Part shown: positions 33,601 through 46,867 of the stretch, piece after piece | Layout of the letters: the number at the start of each line of letters is the position of its first letter | Numbering within the stretch: position 1 is the first letter of the stretch | Assembly: GCA_003339415.1 (NCBI GenBank) | Contig: PDHQ01000093.1 | Coordinates: 57,933-121,932, forward strand | Length of the DNA: 64,000 nt | Origin: Ophiocordyceps camponoti-saundersi (nom. inval.) | Taxonomy: Eukaryota > Ascomycota > Sordariomycetes > Hypocreales > Ophiocordycipitaceae | Reading direction: 5' to 3' | The notes under the pieces: model-generated | What the model was told of the DNA's origin: nothing | Database searches by the model: none | Seen by the model: only the letters and a program-made list of their open reading frames with translations | Position numbers and translations under genes: made by a program

Positions 33601-35240
33601 CCTATTTGCTAACGGGATTCGCGCCTTATTAGTATAGTAAAAGTTAAGCTTAGGATAGCGACCGTTTAATATTTTAGAATTCGCGTTTCGCTATATAAGA
33701 TAATAAGGTTATCTATAAAGTAAACTATAAGATATCGTTATCTCGCGTAAAGGGATATATCGTGCCGCGCTATCTAAGGAGAGCTAAAGATTATATCCTA
33801 AGTTAGGCTAGGGATTATATATATAACTATAGGCGTTTACTAGCTATTAATATCGGTAATAAACTAGACGATATAATAGATTAGGGAGGAGTCCTTAAAG
33901 TAAACTTACTTCTAATAGCGGATTTAAACCGCGGTATAAATCGTACGCGGAGTAAGGAGAGGAATATATTAGAGATAGTAACGTTATACCTAAAACTTAC
34001 TTATAGTAGCGTAATAGTTATAGCTACTATCTACCTACGCGTTAATAAAGGTAATAGAATTTATAAGAATAGGGATAAGGAGAGGACTTACGTTTATATT
34101 CCTTATAATATCCGCAAATTAGTTTTTTAAACTACTATCTATTAAATTAACGCGATTACCTTCCCCTTATAAGAGACTTAGTATAGGGGGGATTCTTTTC
34201 CCTAATCTAAATAAGCGTCCTAGTTAGCCTCTCCCGTTTTTACAAAGCGTACGGATAAAAACGAGGGCGAAGATAGGTATACTAAATAATCCCTCGCAAA
34301 GTAGCTTACCTAGCTATAACGTAGATAATATCCTTTAACCTAACGCTTACTATATTCCTCCGTAGAAATACGGGGAGCGGAGTAGCGGGGTCCTAAACGC
34401 TACCCTTTATATCTACCGCGTCTCTAACCGCGGGAAAAACGCCCTAAGGTTATGCTAATCTAGCGGATATCTATTATAGGTATATTAATATCCTAAGCCG
34501 CTAAGGAAGGAGTAAGGGAAAAGGGTATTTAACCCTTACTTTCGATCCGGAATAACTCGATATTAATAGTAATAAAACGGATACGGGCTACGGCCGAGAT
34601 ATAATTATCGAGGGGAATATCGCGTCTAAGATAGCAGCGTTATAACTTAAGGGTAAGTGCGCGACGTAAATATATTACCTTAATTTCGTTTACTTATATA
34701 ATACCTCCTAAAAGCGATAGTTTTGCCTTAAAACGAATAAGGAAATCGGAGAATAACTTAGAGGTGCCTTAAGAGAGCTTTTCTAACTCCGTTATAGCTA
34801 TCTAATAGCGGTAGGGGTTAGCAAATATTATATTAAGATACTTAAGGAAAGTCTCGACTTAGTATTAGTATTCCTCGCCTCGCTTAAAGAATAGGGCTAC
34901 CTTTAACTAAATAGTAAGTAATAAATACTAATAAAGGAAAACTTATTAGTTATAATCGTTACCGATAAAGGCGTAATCTACCGATAGCTTATATAATATT
35001 AAGGCCCGCTAAGCTAGAAAAAGGGTTTTATCGCTATTAAAAAAGGAGCCCGATAGGAGAGGTTTCTAGCGTAGGGGCTATAGTAAGGGCTCCGGCTAAG
35101 GTTACCGGTATTATATTAAAAAGTAAATAGTATCGCGTTACGCTTATAGGACCTCTTATAGCTTAGAAATTATCGCCTGCTACTATTATAGCTAGGCGAT
35201 AATTACCTCTTAAGAGATAGGGTTATCTATCGTAATAATA
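30700..35240 (-). pseudogene. gag-pol region of element 2
   Basis: On the minus strand an RT frame reads R-F-Y/C-V-N/D-Y-R-A-L-N, then R-Y-P-L-P and F-I/T-K-L-D near 33250-33130, and Y-L-x-x-I-L-I-Y-S at about 32930-32900. The catalytic Asp pair is Asn-Asn at 32919-32930 because both GAT codons became AAT. RNase H and integrase are expected further left (about 32700-30700), but I did not trace all their motifs. Gag should lie at about 35240-34000. It belongs to a different Gypsy lineage from element 1, judged by LTR and RT sequence. Confidence 0.75.
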
Positions 35241-35249
35241 GTTATTCTA

Positions 35250-35435
35250 TATAAGGGTTCGGCCTCTAAGCTATCTATAAGGAGGTAACTCTATTATTTA
35301 GAATAATTATAAAAAACTATAGAAAAGGGGTTATAACGCCTAATAGGGGTAGGCGATCTGCGCGCGCGCCGCGCGCGGAAATAACTAATTACCCTACGTA
35401 ACTTAGCTATTCGGGCATAGCTTAAATCCCTTATA
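35250..35435 (-). repeat. Right LTR of element 2 (186 bp)
   Basis: Pair of 28954-29139; the 5' LTR with respect to pol. Differences from the left copy are mainly C/T and G/A. Confidence 0.9.
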
Positions 35436-36070
35436 TTAATAATTATTTTCTTTTAACTTAATATTTTACTTTAAAAAACTTTTTAATAGCTAATTAGCGA
35501 AAATATTTTAGATAATTAAGTATATAAATATAAATAACTTATTTTAAACTTTTAAACTAAGCTAATTAAAGGAACTTAAGGTAATTTATAAAATAATATT
35601 ATTTAGTATATAGCTTTAAGTAAGTTACTTTAATATAAATATAAAATAAGTAATTCTAAAAAGAAATCTTTATAAAATTTAAACTATTAATTAAATTATA
35701 AAGTAAATAATTTTTTTTAAAAAGCTAATAGATAATACTTAGAAACTTTTTAATATAAATATTAAGTTTAAAATAAAAATAAAATAGCTTTTTTTTTAAA
35801 AAAAATAAAAAAAGCTTAAAAGGTAATTTTATTTTTATTAATTTTATTTATAAACTTACTAAATAAGATTCTAATATTAATAAAGTTTTTATAATTTTTT
35901 TTAAAATATATAATATAATTTTTAATATCTTAAAATATAATTTAAATAATAAAACTAACTTATTTAAATTATTTAAAGCTAAAAAAAATAAATAATTAGC
36001 TAATAACTTATATTATTTTATTTTAAATTTTAAGAAATATAAAATAAAACCTCTTAATATTATTAGAAAC
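35436..36070. other. AT-rich DNA between elements 2 and 3
   Basis: Continuation of the insertion target of element 2. No ORF, no recognisable repeat. Confidence 0.55.
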
Positions 36071-36280
36071 TATAAAGGTCTTACTAAAGCGATTATAAAA
36101 GTAAGCTAAAGTAAAGTTATAATTAAAGCTATCGAAGAGAGGAAGGAGAGGGGAGAGAAGCCCCCCTCTTAAGCTAGCTATATACTTTACGCGATAACTA
36201 AGCGCTATCGGGAAGACTTAAATATATCCGCTATAATCCCCCTTATCTAGCTACGATTAGTTATAAACTAATCCCTTATA
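36071..36280. repeat. Left LTR of element 3 (210 bp)
   Basis: Begins TATAAAGGTC and ends ATCCCTTATA; aligns with 37638-37847 at exactly 210 bp. Includes a purine block GAGAGGAAGGAGAGGGGAGA near 36134. Confidence 0.9.
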
Positions 36281-37637
36281 TAGCCCCCTTTTTAGGCTAG
36301 CTAAGAAAGTAAGAGTATAAGATAGAAAAGTTATATATTACTACGCTAGCGGGACGCTTTATATAAACCCTAGCTAATAGCCTAATAGCCTCTATAAAGA
36401 TAAGGATAAGAGGGCGGAAAGGCTCCCTTATAGCTTTAGAAATTAAACCCTAATCTTTATAGGAAAAATTTTAATAAGCTTAGAATTATAGCACCGCTTA
36501 AGGTAGGAATTAATAAACTCGTATACTAGTAGTAAAAACTTACTTATATAGCTAGCGTATAAAATTAGATAGTACTATACCGGTTACGGAAAGCTTAGAA
36601 GATACCCCGATCGCGGTAAATAGTAAAGTTAGCTATATACTTATTACTATATATTACTAGCGCTAGTTTATAAGCTAAGGCGTAATATAACTATAATATA
36701 TACTTACTAATAAATCTACGCGCTTAAGCCGCGCGTAGACTATCCTTATATAAAGTAATATAATAAGGCTAGTAATTATCTAAGCTATAATATTTAATAT
36801 ATACTTATCCCTCTTTACTTATTATCCTTTTAATTAAAATACTCCGAATCTACTACTAACTACCCCGCTTTATTTATAAAAAGCCTTAACTCTAATATCC
36901 CTATTTACTTATAAAGCTATAAATAATTACGCTTAAAATAACTAATCTAGTTATACTAATAATAATACTAGCGCTTAGTAATGCTAAAATAAGATTATAT
37001 AAACGCGATATCTATTAGGTTAGTAAAAGGGGGGGGGCGGTAAATTAACTAGCGCGTTAGGAATATTTCCGGAACTAAATATTCTATTAAAGCCTCGGAG
37101 AAGGCTAGCGAAGGCCGCGTATATTATAAGCTAGTTCTTATAATCTAAGCGCTCTTATAGCTTTTTATATAGCTTAAATAAGAGTAGAATAATCTTAGCA
37201 TAGTTAAACTAATATAATAGTTTAGCTTTAAAAAGGGTATATTCTTACCTTATAATATATTCTCTAAGAAGCTTTAATAGCCCTTAATATATCTTAATTA
37301 AGGAAAGATTTACTTAGCGCTTTTTATAACTCTTCTTAAAAAGCTCGGAGATATACGCTAAAAAGGCTTTAAGCTAGTAAGAAAAATCTATAGCTATAAT
37401 AATATATAGAAAAAATATTTACTAAAAAGTGCTAAGATAAGAAAAGATATAGTAAAATTAAAACTTAAGCTCCTTAATTATAGCTTTATTAATTATAAAT
37501 TTAATATATATAGTAGCTAGCTAAGAGTTTAGGCTAAAATAAGCTAAAAGTAGCTTTAGTATAAGTAGAATTTAATAGCATTTTATATTAAAATCTTACT
37601 TTTACATTTAGTTAATAGTAAGAGGAGCTTTAATTAA

Positions 37638-37847
37638 TATAAAGGTTTTACTAAGGCGATTATAGAAGTAAGCTAAAATAGAGTTATAATTAAAGCTATC
37701 GAAGAGAGGAAGGAGAGGGGAGAGAAGCCCCCGTTCTAAGCTAGCTATATACCCTATATAATAACTAAGCGCTATTAGGAAAACCTAAATATATCCGCTA
37801 TAATCCCCCTTATCTAGCTATAATTAGTTATAAACTAATCTTTTATA
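37638..37847. repeat. Right LTR of element 3 (210 bp)
   Basis: Direct copy of 36071-36280. A third, inverted copy lies at 45759-45968. Confidence 0.9.
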
Positions 37848-38442
37848 AAAACCTTTTTTTTAAAAACTTTTTTATTATTAAAGTTACTTTTTAAATAATT
37901 AATTTTCTTTTAAAATAAGTTTTTTATTTTTCTTATATAAAGATTTTAATATTTAGTAAAAATAAACTATTTAATATTATAAAAATATATATTAATATTA
38001 AAGTAAATAAATCCCTTATTAAAAAAAACTTACTTAATAAGTTTAATAATATTAATTATAATTTAATAAAAGTTTATAGCTTAAATAATATTAAATTAGC
38101 CTTAACTTATAGTTAAGCTACTTTTATTTTATATATTATTAATAAAATTAATAATAAGTTTTATATTAGTAAGTTTAAAGCTAGCGCTTAAGTTATTAAG
38201 TATTTTTTTATTAAAGTTTTATTAAAATAAGGATTCTTAATCTTTTATAAAATTAATATTCTTAACTTTTAATAAGAGCTTTAAATTTAACTTTATAAAA
38301 AAATATATATTAAATACTATTTTATTTATAAAAAACTAGCTATTTATAAATATATAATAGCTACTTTAGTAATAATAATCTCTCCTTTTTTAATAAGTAT
38401 AATTTTAATATTAATTAAAGATTTTTCTAAAAATTATAATAA
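37848..38442. other. AT-rich DNA before the satellite domain
   Basis: Heavily mutated; no ORF or repeat seen. Confidence 0.5.
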
Positions 38443-38580
38443 GGGCAGATTTATATCTAAACTATAAGTTTAAGACTAGAAAATCAGTTTTTATAATATA
38501 ATATATAAATTATCTTATTAACTAAGTATATTTTATTACCTCTTCTTATCTCTTATATTATATATAATAACTTACGTAAC
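38443..38580 (+). repeat. Satellite leader, copy 1
   Basis: About 138 bp starting GGGCAGATTTATATCTA and ending with ATATATAATAACTTACGTAAC, directly before the first 36-bp units. Found again at 41152-41289 and 46731-46867, each time at the start of an array block. Confidence 0.85.
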
Positions 38581-41151
38581 TACTCTTCTTATCCCCTAAA
38601 AGATAAACCTATTAACTGCTCTTCTTATCCCCTAAAAAATAAACTTATTAACTACTCTTCTTATCCTCTAAAGGATAAACTTATTAACTACTTTTCTTAT
38701 CCCTTAAAGGATAAACTTATTAACTACTCTTCTTATCCCTTAAGGGATAAACCTATTAACTACTTTTCTTATCTCCTAAGGGATAAACTTATTAACTACT
38801 TTTCTTATCTTTTAAGAGATAAACTTATTAATTACTCTTCTTATCCTCTAAGGGATAAACTTATTAACTACTTTTTTTATCCCTTAAGGGATAAACCCGT
38901 TAACTGCTCTTCTTATCCCTTAAAAAATAAACTTATTAACTACTTTTTTTTATTTCCTTAAGCTTTTCTTATCTCTTAAAAGATAAACTTATTAACTACT
39001 TTTCTTATCCCTTAAAAGATAAACTTATTAACTACTCTTTTTATCCCTTAAAAAATAAACTTATTAATTACTTTTCTTATCCCTTAAAAGATAAACTTAT
39101 TAATTACTTTTCTTATCCTTTAAAAAATAAACTTATTAATTACTTTTCTTATTCCTTAAAAGATAAACTTATTAACTACTTTTCTTATCTCCTAAAAGAT
39201 AAACTTATTAACTATTTTTCTTATCTTTTAGGGGATAAACTTATTAACTACTTTTTTTATCCCCTAAGGAATAAACTTATTAACTATTTTTCTTATCCCT
39301 TAAGAGATAAACTTATTAATTACTTTTCTTATCCCTTAAGAGATAAACTTATTAATTACTCTTCTTATCCCCTAAGGGATAAACTTATTAATTACTTTTC
39401 TTATCTCTTAAGAGATAAACTTATTAATTATTTTTCTTATCCCTTAAGGGATAAACTTATTAACTACTATTTTTATCCCTTAAGAGATAAACCTATTAAT
39501 TACTTTTTTTTATCTTTTAAAAGATAAACTTATTAACTATTCTTCTTATTTTTTAAAGGATAAACTTATTAACTACTTTTCTTATCTTCTAAGAGATAAA
39601 CTTATTAATTATTTTTCTTATCTCCTAAAAGATAAACTTATTAATTACTTTTCTTATCTTTTAAGGGATAAACTTATTAATTACTTTTCTTATCCCTTAA
39701 AAAATAAACTTATTAACTATTTTTTTTATCTTTTAGGGGATAAACCTATTAATTACTTTTCTTATCCCTTAAGGGATAAACTTATTAATTATTTTTTTTA
39801 TCCCCTAAGAAATAAACTTATTAATTACTTTTCTTATCCCTTAAGGGATAAACTTATTAATTACTTTTCTTATCCCTTAAAAGATAAACTTATTAATTAC
39901 TTTTTTTATTTTTTAAGGGATAAACTTATTAATTACTTTTCTTATCTTTTAAGAGATAAACTTATTAACTATTTTTCTTATTTTTTAGGGGATAAACTTA
40001 TTAACTATTTTTCTTATCCCTTAAGGGATAAACTTATTAACTACTTTTCTTATCCCTTAAGGGATAAACTTATTAACTACTTTTCTTATCCCTTAAGGGA
40101 TAAACTTATTAATTACTTTTCTTATCCCTTAAAAAATAAACTTATTAATTATTTTTCTTATCCCTTAAAAGATAAACTTATTAACTATTTTTCTTATTTT
40201 TTAAAAAATAAACCTATTAATTACTTTTCTTATCTTTTAGGGGATAAACTTATTAACTACTTTTCTTATCTCTTAAAAGATAAACTTATTAATTACTTTT
40301 CTTATCTCCTAAAAAATAAACTTATTAATTACTTTTCTTATCCCTTAAGGGATAAACTTATTAATTACTTTTCTTATCCCTTAAAGGATAAACTTAATAA
40401 TTATTTTTCTTATTTTTTAAGGGATAAACTTATTAATTATTTTTCTTATCCCTTAAAAGATAAACTTATTAATTACTTTTCTTATCTTTTAAGGGATAAA
40501 CTTATTAATTACTTTTCTTATTTTTTAAAAAATAAACTTATTAATTACTTTTCTTATCTCCTAAAAGATAAACTTATTAACTATTTTTCTTATTTTTTAG
40601 GGGATAAACTTATTAACTATTTTTCTTATCTTTTAAGGAATAAACTTATTAATTATTTTTCTTATCTTTTAGGGGATAAACTTATTAATTACTTTTCTTA
40701 TCCCTTAAGGGATAAACTTATTAATTACTTTTCTTATCTCCTAAAAGATAAACTTATTAATTACTTTTTTTATCTTTTAAAAGATAAACTTATTAATTAC
40801 TTTTCTTATCCCTTAAGAGATAAACTTATTAATTACTTTTCTTATCCCTAAGAGATAAACTTATTAATTACTTTTCTTATCTTTTAAAAAAAAAACTTAT
40901 TAACTACTTTTCTTATTTTTTAAAAGATAAACTTATTAATTACTTTTCTTATCCCTTAAAGGATAAACTTATTAATTACTCTTTTTATTTTTTAAAAGAT
41001 AAACTTATTAACTACTTTTCTTATCCTTTAAGGGATAAACTTATTAACTACTTTTCTTATCTTTTAAGGAATAAACTTATTAATTACTTTTCTTATCTCT
41101 TAAAAAATAAACTTATTAACTACTCTTCTTATCCCTTAAAAAATAAACTTA
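38581..41151 (+). repeat. 36-bp palindromic satellite, block 1
   Basis: About 70 head-to-tail units (length divided by 36). The unit is TTATCCCTTAAGGGATAA plus ACTTATTAACTACTTTTC. The first 18 bases form a perfect palindrome; the second half also contains TTAA. Many units have the palindrome arms changed to TTTT/AAAA. A shortened or disrupted unit occurs near 38950 (TTCCTTAAGC). Confidence 0.95.
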
Positions 41152-41289
41152 TAGTAAGGGCAGATTTATATCTAGATTATAAGTTTAAGATTAGAAAATT
41201 AGTTTTTATAATATAATATATAAATTATCTTATTAACTAAGTATATTTTATTACCTCTTTTTATTTTCTATATTATATATAATAACTTA
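41152..41289 (+). repeat. Satellite leader, copy 2
   Basis: Nearly the same as copy 1 (GGGCAGATTTATATCTAGAT...). It interrupts the array and restarts it. Confidence 0.85.
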
Positions 41290-44200
41290 TATAACTGCCC
41301 TCCTTATCTCTTAAAAAATAACTTACGTAACTGCCCTCCTTATCCCCTAAAAGATAAACTTATTAACTACTCTTCTTATCCCCTAAGTAATAAACTTATT
41401 AACTGCTTTTCTTATCCCTTAGGGGATAAACCTATTAACTACTCTTCTTATCTTTTAAGGGATAAACTTATTAACTACTCTTTTTATCCCTTAAGAGATA
41501 AACTTATTAACTACTTTTCTTATCCCTTAAGGGATAAACTTATTAACTACTTTTCTTATCCCTTAAAGGATAAACTTATTAACTACTTTTCTTATCTTTT
41601 AAGGGATAAACCTATTAACTATTTTTTTTATCTTTTAGGGGATAAACTTATTAACTACGCTTCTTATCCCTTAAGAGATAAACCTATTAATTACTTTTCT
41701 TATCTTTTAAGGGATAAACTTATTAATTACTTTTTTTATCCCTTAAGGGATAAACTTATTAATTACTTTTCTTATCCCTTAAGGGATAAACCTATTAACT
41801 ACTTTTCTTATCCTCTAAGGGATAAACTTATTAACTATTTTTTTTATTTTTTAAAAAATAAACTTATTAATTACTCTTTTTATCCCCTAAAGGATAAACT
41901 TATTAATTACTTTTCTTATCCCTTAAAAGATAAACTTATTAATTACTTTTCTTATCTTTTAAGGGATAAACCTATTAACTACTTTTCTTATCCCCTAAGG
42001 GATAAACCCGTTAATTACTTTTCTTATTCCCTAAAAGATAAACTTATTAATTACTTTTCTTATCTCTTAAAAGATAAATATATTAACTACTTTTCTTATT
42101 TTCTAAAAAATAAACTTATTAATTATTTTTCTTATCTTTTAGGGGATAAACTTATTAATTACTTTTCTTATCCCTTAAGAGATAAACTTATTAACTATTT
42201 TTCTTATTCCCTAAAAGATTAACTTATTAATTACTTTTCTTATCCCTTAAAAGATAAATTTATTAATTACTTTTCTTATCTTTTAAAAGATAAACTTATT
42301 AATTATTTTTCTTATTTTTTAGAAGATAAACTTATTAATTATTTTTTTATCCCTTAAAAGATAAACTTATTAATTACTTTTCTTATCTTTTAAAAAATAA
42401 ACTTATTAACTACTTTTTTTATTTTTTAAAAGATAAACTTATTAATTACTTTTTTTATCCCTTAAAAAATAAACTTATTAATTACTTTTCTTATCCCTTA
42501 AAAAATAAACTTATTAATTATTTTTTTTATCTTTTAAAAAATAAACTTATTAATTACTTTTCTTATCCCTTAAGGGATAAACTTATTAATTACTTTTCTT
42601 ATCTTTTAAGGGATAAACTTATTAATTACTTTTCTTATCCCTTAGGGGATAAACTTATTAATTACTTTTCTTATCCCTTAAAAAATAAACTTATTAATTA
42701 CTTTTCTTATCTTTTAAGAAATAAACTTATTAACTATTTTTTTTATCCCCTAAGAGATAAACTTATTAACTACTTTTCTTATCTCCTAAAAGATAAACTT
42801 ATTAATTATTTTTCTTATCCCTTAAAAGATAAACTTATTAATTACTTTTCTTATCTTTTAAGAAATAAACTTATTAATTACTTTTCTTATCCCCTAAAAA
42901 ATAAACTTATTAACTATTTTTCTTATCCCTTAAGGGATAAACTTATTAACTACTTTTCTTATCCCCTAAGGGATAAACTTATTAATTACTCTTTTTATTC
43001 CTTTAAGCTCTTCTTATCTTTTAAGAGATAAACCCGTTAACTACTTTTCTTATCTCTTAAGGGATAAACTTATTAACTACTTTTCTTATCCCTTAAGGGA
43101 TAAACTTATTAATTATTTTTCTTATCCTTTAAGGGATAAACTTATTAACTACTTTTCTTATCCCTTAAGGGATAAACTTATTAATTACTTTTCTTATCCC
43201 CTAAGAGATAAACTTATTAATTACTTTTCTTATCCCTTAAAAGATAAACTTATTAATTACTTTTCTTATTTTTTAAAAGATAAACTTATTAATTACTTTT
43301 CTTATCTTTTAAGGGATAAACTTATTAACTATTTTTCTTATCCCTTAAGGGATAAACTTATTAATTACTTTTCTTATCCCCTAAAAGATAAACTTATTAA
43401 CTACTTTTCTTATCCTTTAAGGGATTAACCTATTAATTACTTTTCTTATCCCTTAAGGGATAAACTTATTAATTACTTTTCTTATCTCCTAAAAAATAAA
43501 CTTATTAATTATTTTTTTTATTTTTTAGGAGATAAACTTATTAACTACGCTTCTTATCCCTTAAGGGATAAACCTATTAATTACTTTTCTTATCCTCTAA
43601 GGGATAAACTTATTAACTACTTTTCTTATCTCTTAAGGGATAAACTTATTAATTACTTTTCTTATCCCCTAAGGGATAAACTTATTAACTACTCTTCTTA
43701 TCTTTTAGGGGATAAACTTATTAATTACTTTTCTTATCCCTTAGGGAATAAACTTATTAATTATTTTTCTTATCTTTTAGGGGATAAACTTATTAACTAC
43801 TTTTCTTATCCCCTAAAAAATAAACTTATTAACTATTCTTTTTATTCCCTTAAGCTTTTCTTATTCCCTAAGGGATAAACTCGTTAATTACTTTTCTTAT
43901 ACTTTAAGGGATAAACCTATTAATTACTTTTCTTATCTTCTAAAAGATAAACTTATTAACTATTTTTCTTATTTTTAAAAAAATAAACTTATTAATTATT
44001 CTTTTTATCCCCTAAGGGATAAACTTATTAACTACTCTTCTTATCCCTTAAAAAATAAACCTATTAATTACTTTTCTTATCCCCTAAAAGATAAACTTAT
44101 TAATTACTTTTCTTATCTTTTAAGGGATAAACTTATTAATTACTTTTCTTATCCCCTAAAAGATAAACTTATTAATTACTTTTCTTATTCCCTAAAAGAT

Positions 44201-45758
44201 AAACTTATTAATTATTTTTCTTATCTCTTAAAAGATAAATATATTAATTACTTTTCTTATCTTCTAAAAAATAAACTTATTAATTATTTTTCTTATCTTT
44301 TAGGGGATAAACTTATTAATTACTTTTCTTATCCTTTAAAAGATAAACTTATTAACTATTTTTCTTATCTTTTAAAAGATTAACTTATTAATTATTTTTC
44401 TTATCCCTTAAAAGATAAACTTATTAATTACTTTTCTTATTTTTTAAAAAATAAACTTATTAATTACTTTTCTTATCTTTTAGAGGATAAACTTATTAAT
44501 TATTTTTTTTATCCTCTAAAAGATAAACTTATTAATTACTTTTCTTATCTTTTAAAAAATAAACTTATTAATTACTTTTCTTATTTTTTAAGGGATAAAC
44601 TTATTAATTACTTTTTTTATCTTTTAAGGAATAAACTTATTAATTACTTTTCTTATCCCTTAAAGGATAAACTTATTAATTACTTTTTTTATCCCTTAAA
44701 AAATAAACTTATTAATTATTTTTCTTATCCCTTAAAGGATAAACTTATTAATTACTTTTCTTATCCTTTAAGGGATAAACTTATTAATTACTTTTCTTAT
44801 CCCTTAGGGGATAAACTTATTAATTACTTTTCTTATCCCTTAAAAAATAAACTTATTAATTATTTTTCTTATTTTTTAAAAGATAAACTTATTAATTATT
44901 TTTTTTATCCCCTAAGAAATAAACTTATTAACTACTTTTCTTATCTTCTAAAAAATAACTTATTAATTATTTTTCTTATCTTTTAAGGGATAAACTTATT
45001 AATTACTTTTCTTATTTTTTAAAGGATAAACTTATTAATTACTTTTCTTATCCCCTAAAAAATAAACTTATTAACTACTTTTCTTATCCCTTAAGGGATA
45101 AACTTATTAACTACTTTTCTTATCCCTTAAGGGATAAACTTATTAATTACTTTTTTTATTCTTTTAAGCTTTTTTTATCTTTTAAGGGATAAACCTATTA
45201 ACTACTTTTTTTATCTTTTAAGGGATAAACTTATTAACTACTTTTCTTATCCTTTAGGGGATAAACTTATTAACTACTTTTCTTATCCCTTAAGGGATAA
45301 ACTTATTAACTACTTTTCTTATCCCCTAAAAGATAAACTTATTAACTATTTTTCTTATCCCTTAAGAGATAAACTTATTAATTACTTTTCTTATTTTCTA
45401 AGGGATAAACTTATTAACTATTTTTCTTATCTTCTAAAAGATAAACTTATTAATTATTTTTCTTATCTTTTAAGAGATAAACTTATTAATTACTTTTTTT
45501 ATCTTTTAAAAAATAAACTTATTAACTATTTTTCTTATTTTTTAGGGAATAAACTTATTAATTACTTTTCTTATCCCTTAAAAGATAAACTTATTAATTA
45601 CTTTTCTTATCCCCTAAGGGATAAACTTATTAATTACTTTTCTTATCCCTTAAAAAATAAACCTATTAACTACTCTTTTTATCCCTTAAAAAATAAACTT
45701 ATTAATTACTTTTCTTATCCCTTAAAAGATAAACTTATTAATTACTTTTCTTATCTTT
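41290..45758 (+). repeat. 36-bp palindromic satellite, block 2
   Basis: The longest block, about 124 units. Odd units with TTCCTTTAAGCTCTTC or TTCCCTTAAGCTTTTC occur near 42995, 43850 and 45165, resembling the odd unit of block 1, so a second-order period may exist. The block ends abruptly inside a unit where the inverted LTR begins at 45759. Confidence 0.95.
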
Positions 45759-46730
45759 TATAAGGGATTAGTTTATAACTAATCGTAGCTAAATAGGGGG
45801 GATTATAGCGGACATATTTAGGTCTTCCTAATAGTAATTAGTTATCGCGTAGGGTATATAGCTAGCTTAGGAAAGGGGCTTCTCTCCCTTCTCCTTCCTC
45901 TCTTCGATAGCTTTAATTATAACTCTACTTTAGCTTACTTCTATAGTCGCCTTAGTAAGATTATTATATTAATTAAAGCTCCTCTTACCGCTAACCGAAC
46001 ATAAGAGTAAGATCTTAATATAGAACGCTATTAAATTCTACTTATACTAAAGCCGCTCTTAGCTTATTCTAGCTTAGATTCTTAGCTAGCCGCTATATAT
46101 ACTAAATTTACGATCGACGGAGCTATAATTAGGGAGTCTAAGTCCTAGTTTTACTACGTTTTTTCTTATCTTAGCACCTTTTAGTAAACGTTCCTTCTAT
46201 ATATTATTACGGCTATAGATTTTTCTTACTAGCTTAAAGCCTTTTTAGCGTATATCTCCGAGCTTCTTAGGGAAAGTTATAAGGAGCGCCGAGCAGGTTT
46301 TTCCTTAGTTAGGATATATTAAGGGCTATTAAAGCCCCTCGGAGAATACGTTATAAGGTAGGAATATACCTTCTTCGAGGCTAGACTATTATATTAGTCT
46401 AACTATACTAAAATTATTCTACTTTTATCTAGGCTATGTAAGGAGCTATAAAAGCGCTTAGATTATAAAAACTAGCTTATAATATATATAGCCTTCGCTA
46501 GCCTTCTCTAAGGCTTTAATAGAGTATTTAGTTCTAGGAATATTCCTAACGCGCTAGTTAATTTGCTACCCCCCCCTTTTACTAACCCGATAAATATCGC
46601 GTTTATATAATCTTATTCTAGCACTACTAAGCGCTAGTATTATTATTAGTATAACTAGATCGGTTATTTTAAGCGTAACTATCCGAAGCTTCGTAAGTAA
46701 ACGGGGATATTAAAGTTAAGGCTTTTTATA
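45759..46730. mobile_element. Inverted, truncated relative of element 3 inside the satellite
   Basis: 45759-45968 is the reverse complement of the 210-bp LTR of element 3, again exactly 210 bp. It is followed by about 760 bp matching the reverse complement of element 3 internal sequence (about 36880-37637). The homology stops at GGCTTTTTATA, where satellite leader 3 begins; there is no second LTR. GC content is higher than in element 3, so this copy is less mutated and closer to the ancestral sequence. Confidence 0.85.
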
Positions 46731-46867
46731 GTAGGGGCAGATTTACGTCTAGACTATAGGTCTAGGACTAGAAAATCAGTTTTTATAACATAATATATAA
46801 ATTATCTTATCGACTAAGTATATTTTATTACCTCTTCTTATCTCCTATATTATATATAATAACCTAC
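46731..46867 (+). repeat. Satellite leader, copy 3
   Basis: Least-mutated leader (GGGGCAGATTTACGTCTAGA; keeps AATCAG and AACATAAT). Lies directly after the truncated element. Confidence 0.85.

Larger units (their letters stand above)
28954..35435 (-). mobile_element. RIP-inactivated Ty3/Gypsy retrotransposon (element 2)
   Basis: 6482 bp, two 186-bp LTRs. Flanks are CTAAT (28949-28953) and TTAAT (35436-35440), a 5-bp target duplication differing by one C/T change. Pol lies on the minus strand (RT around 33250-32900). A separate Gln-rich ORF on the plus strand occupies about 29346-30412 next to the left LTR. All frames are broken by RIP-type stops. It inserted into sequence that is even more AT-rich than itself, so the target was probably mutated earlier or more often. 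Confidence 0.9.
36071..37847. mobile_element. Small LTR element, probably non-autonomous (element 3)
   Basis: 1777 bp with two 210-bp LTRs and flanks GAAAC (36066-36070) / AAAAC (37848-37852), a target duplication differing by one G/A change. The internal 1357 bp contains a plus-strand frame with RIP stops (protein-like around 36310-36900 and 37030-37400) but no RT or integrase motif. It is therefore a TRIM/LARD-like or gag-only derivative. Confidence 0.85.
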
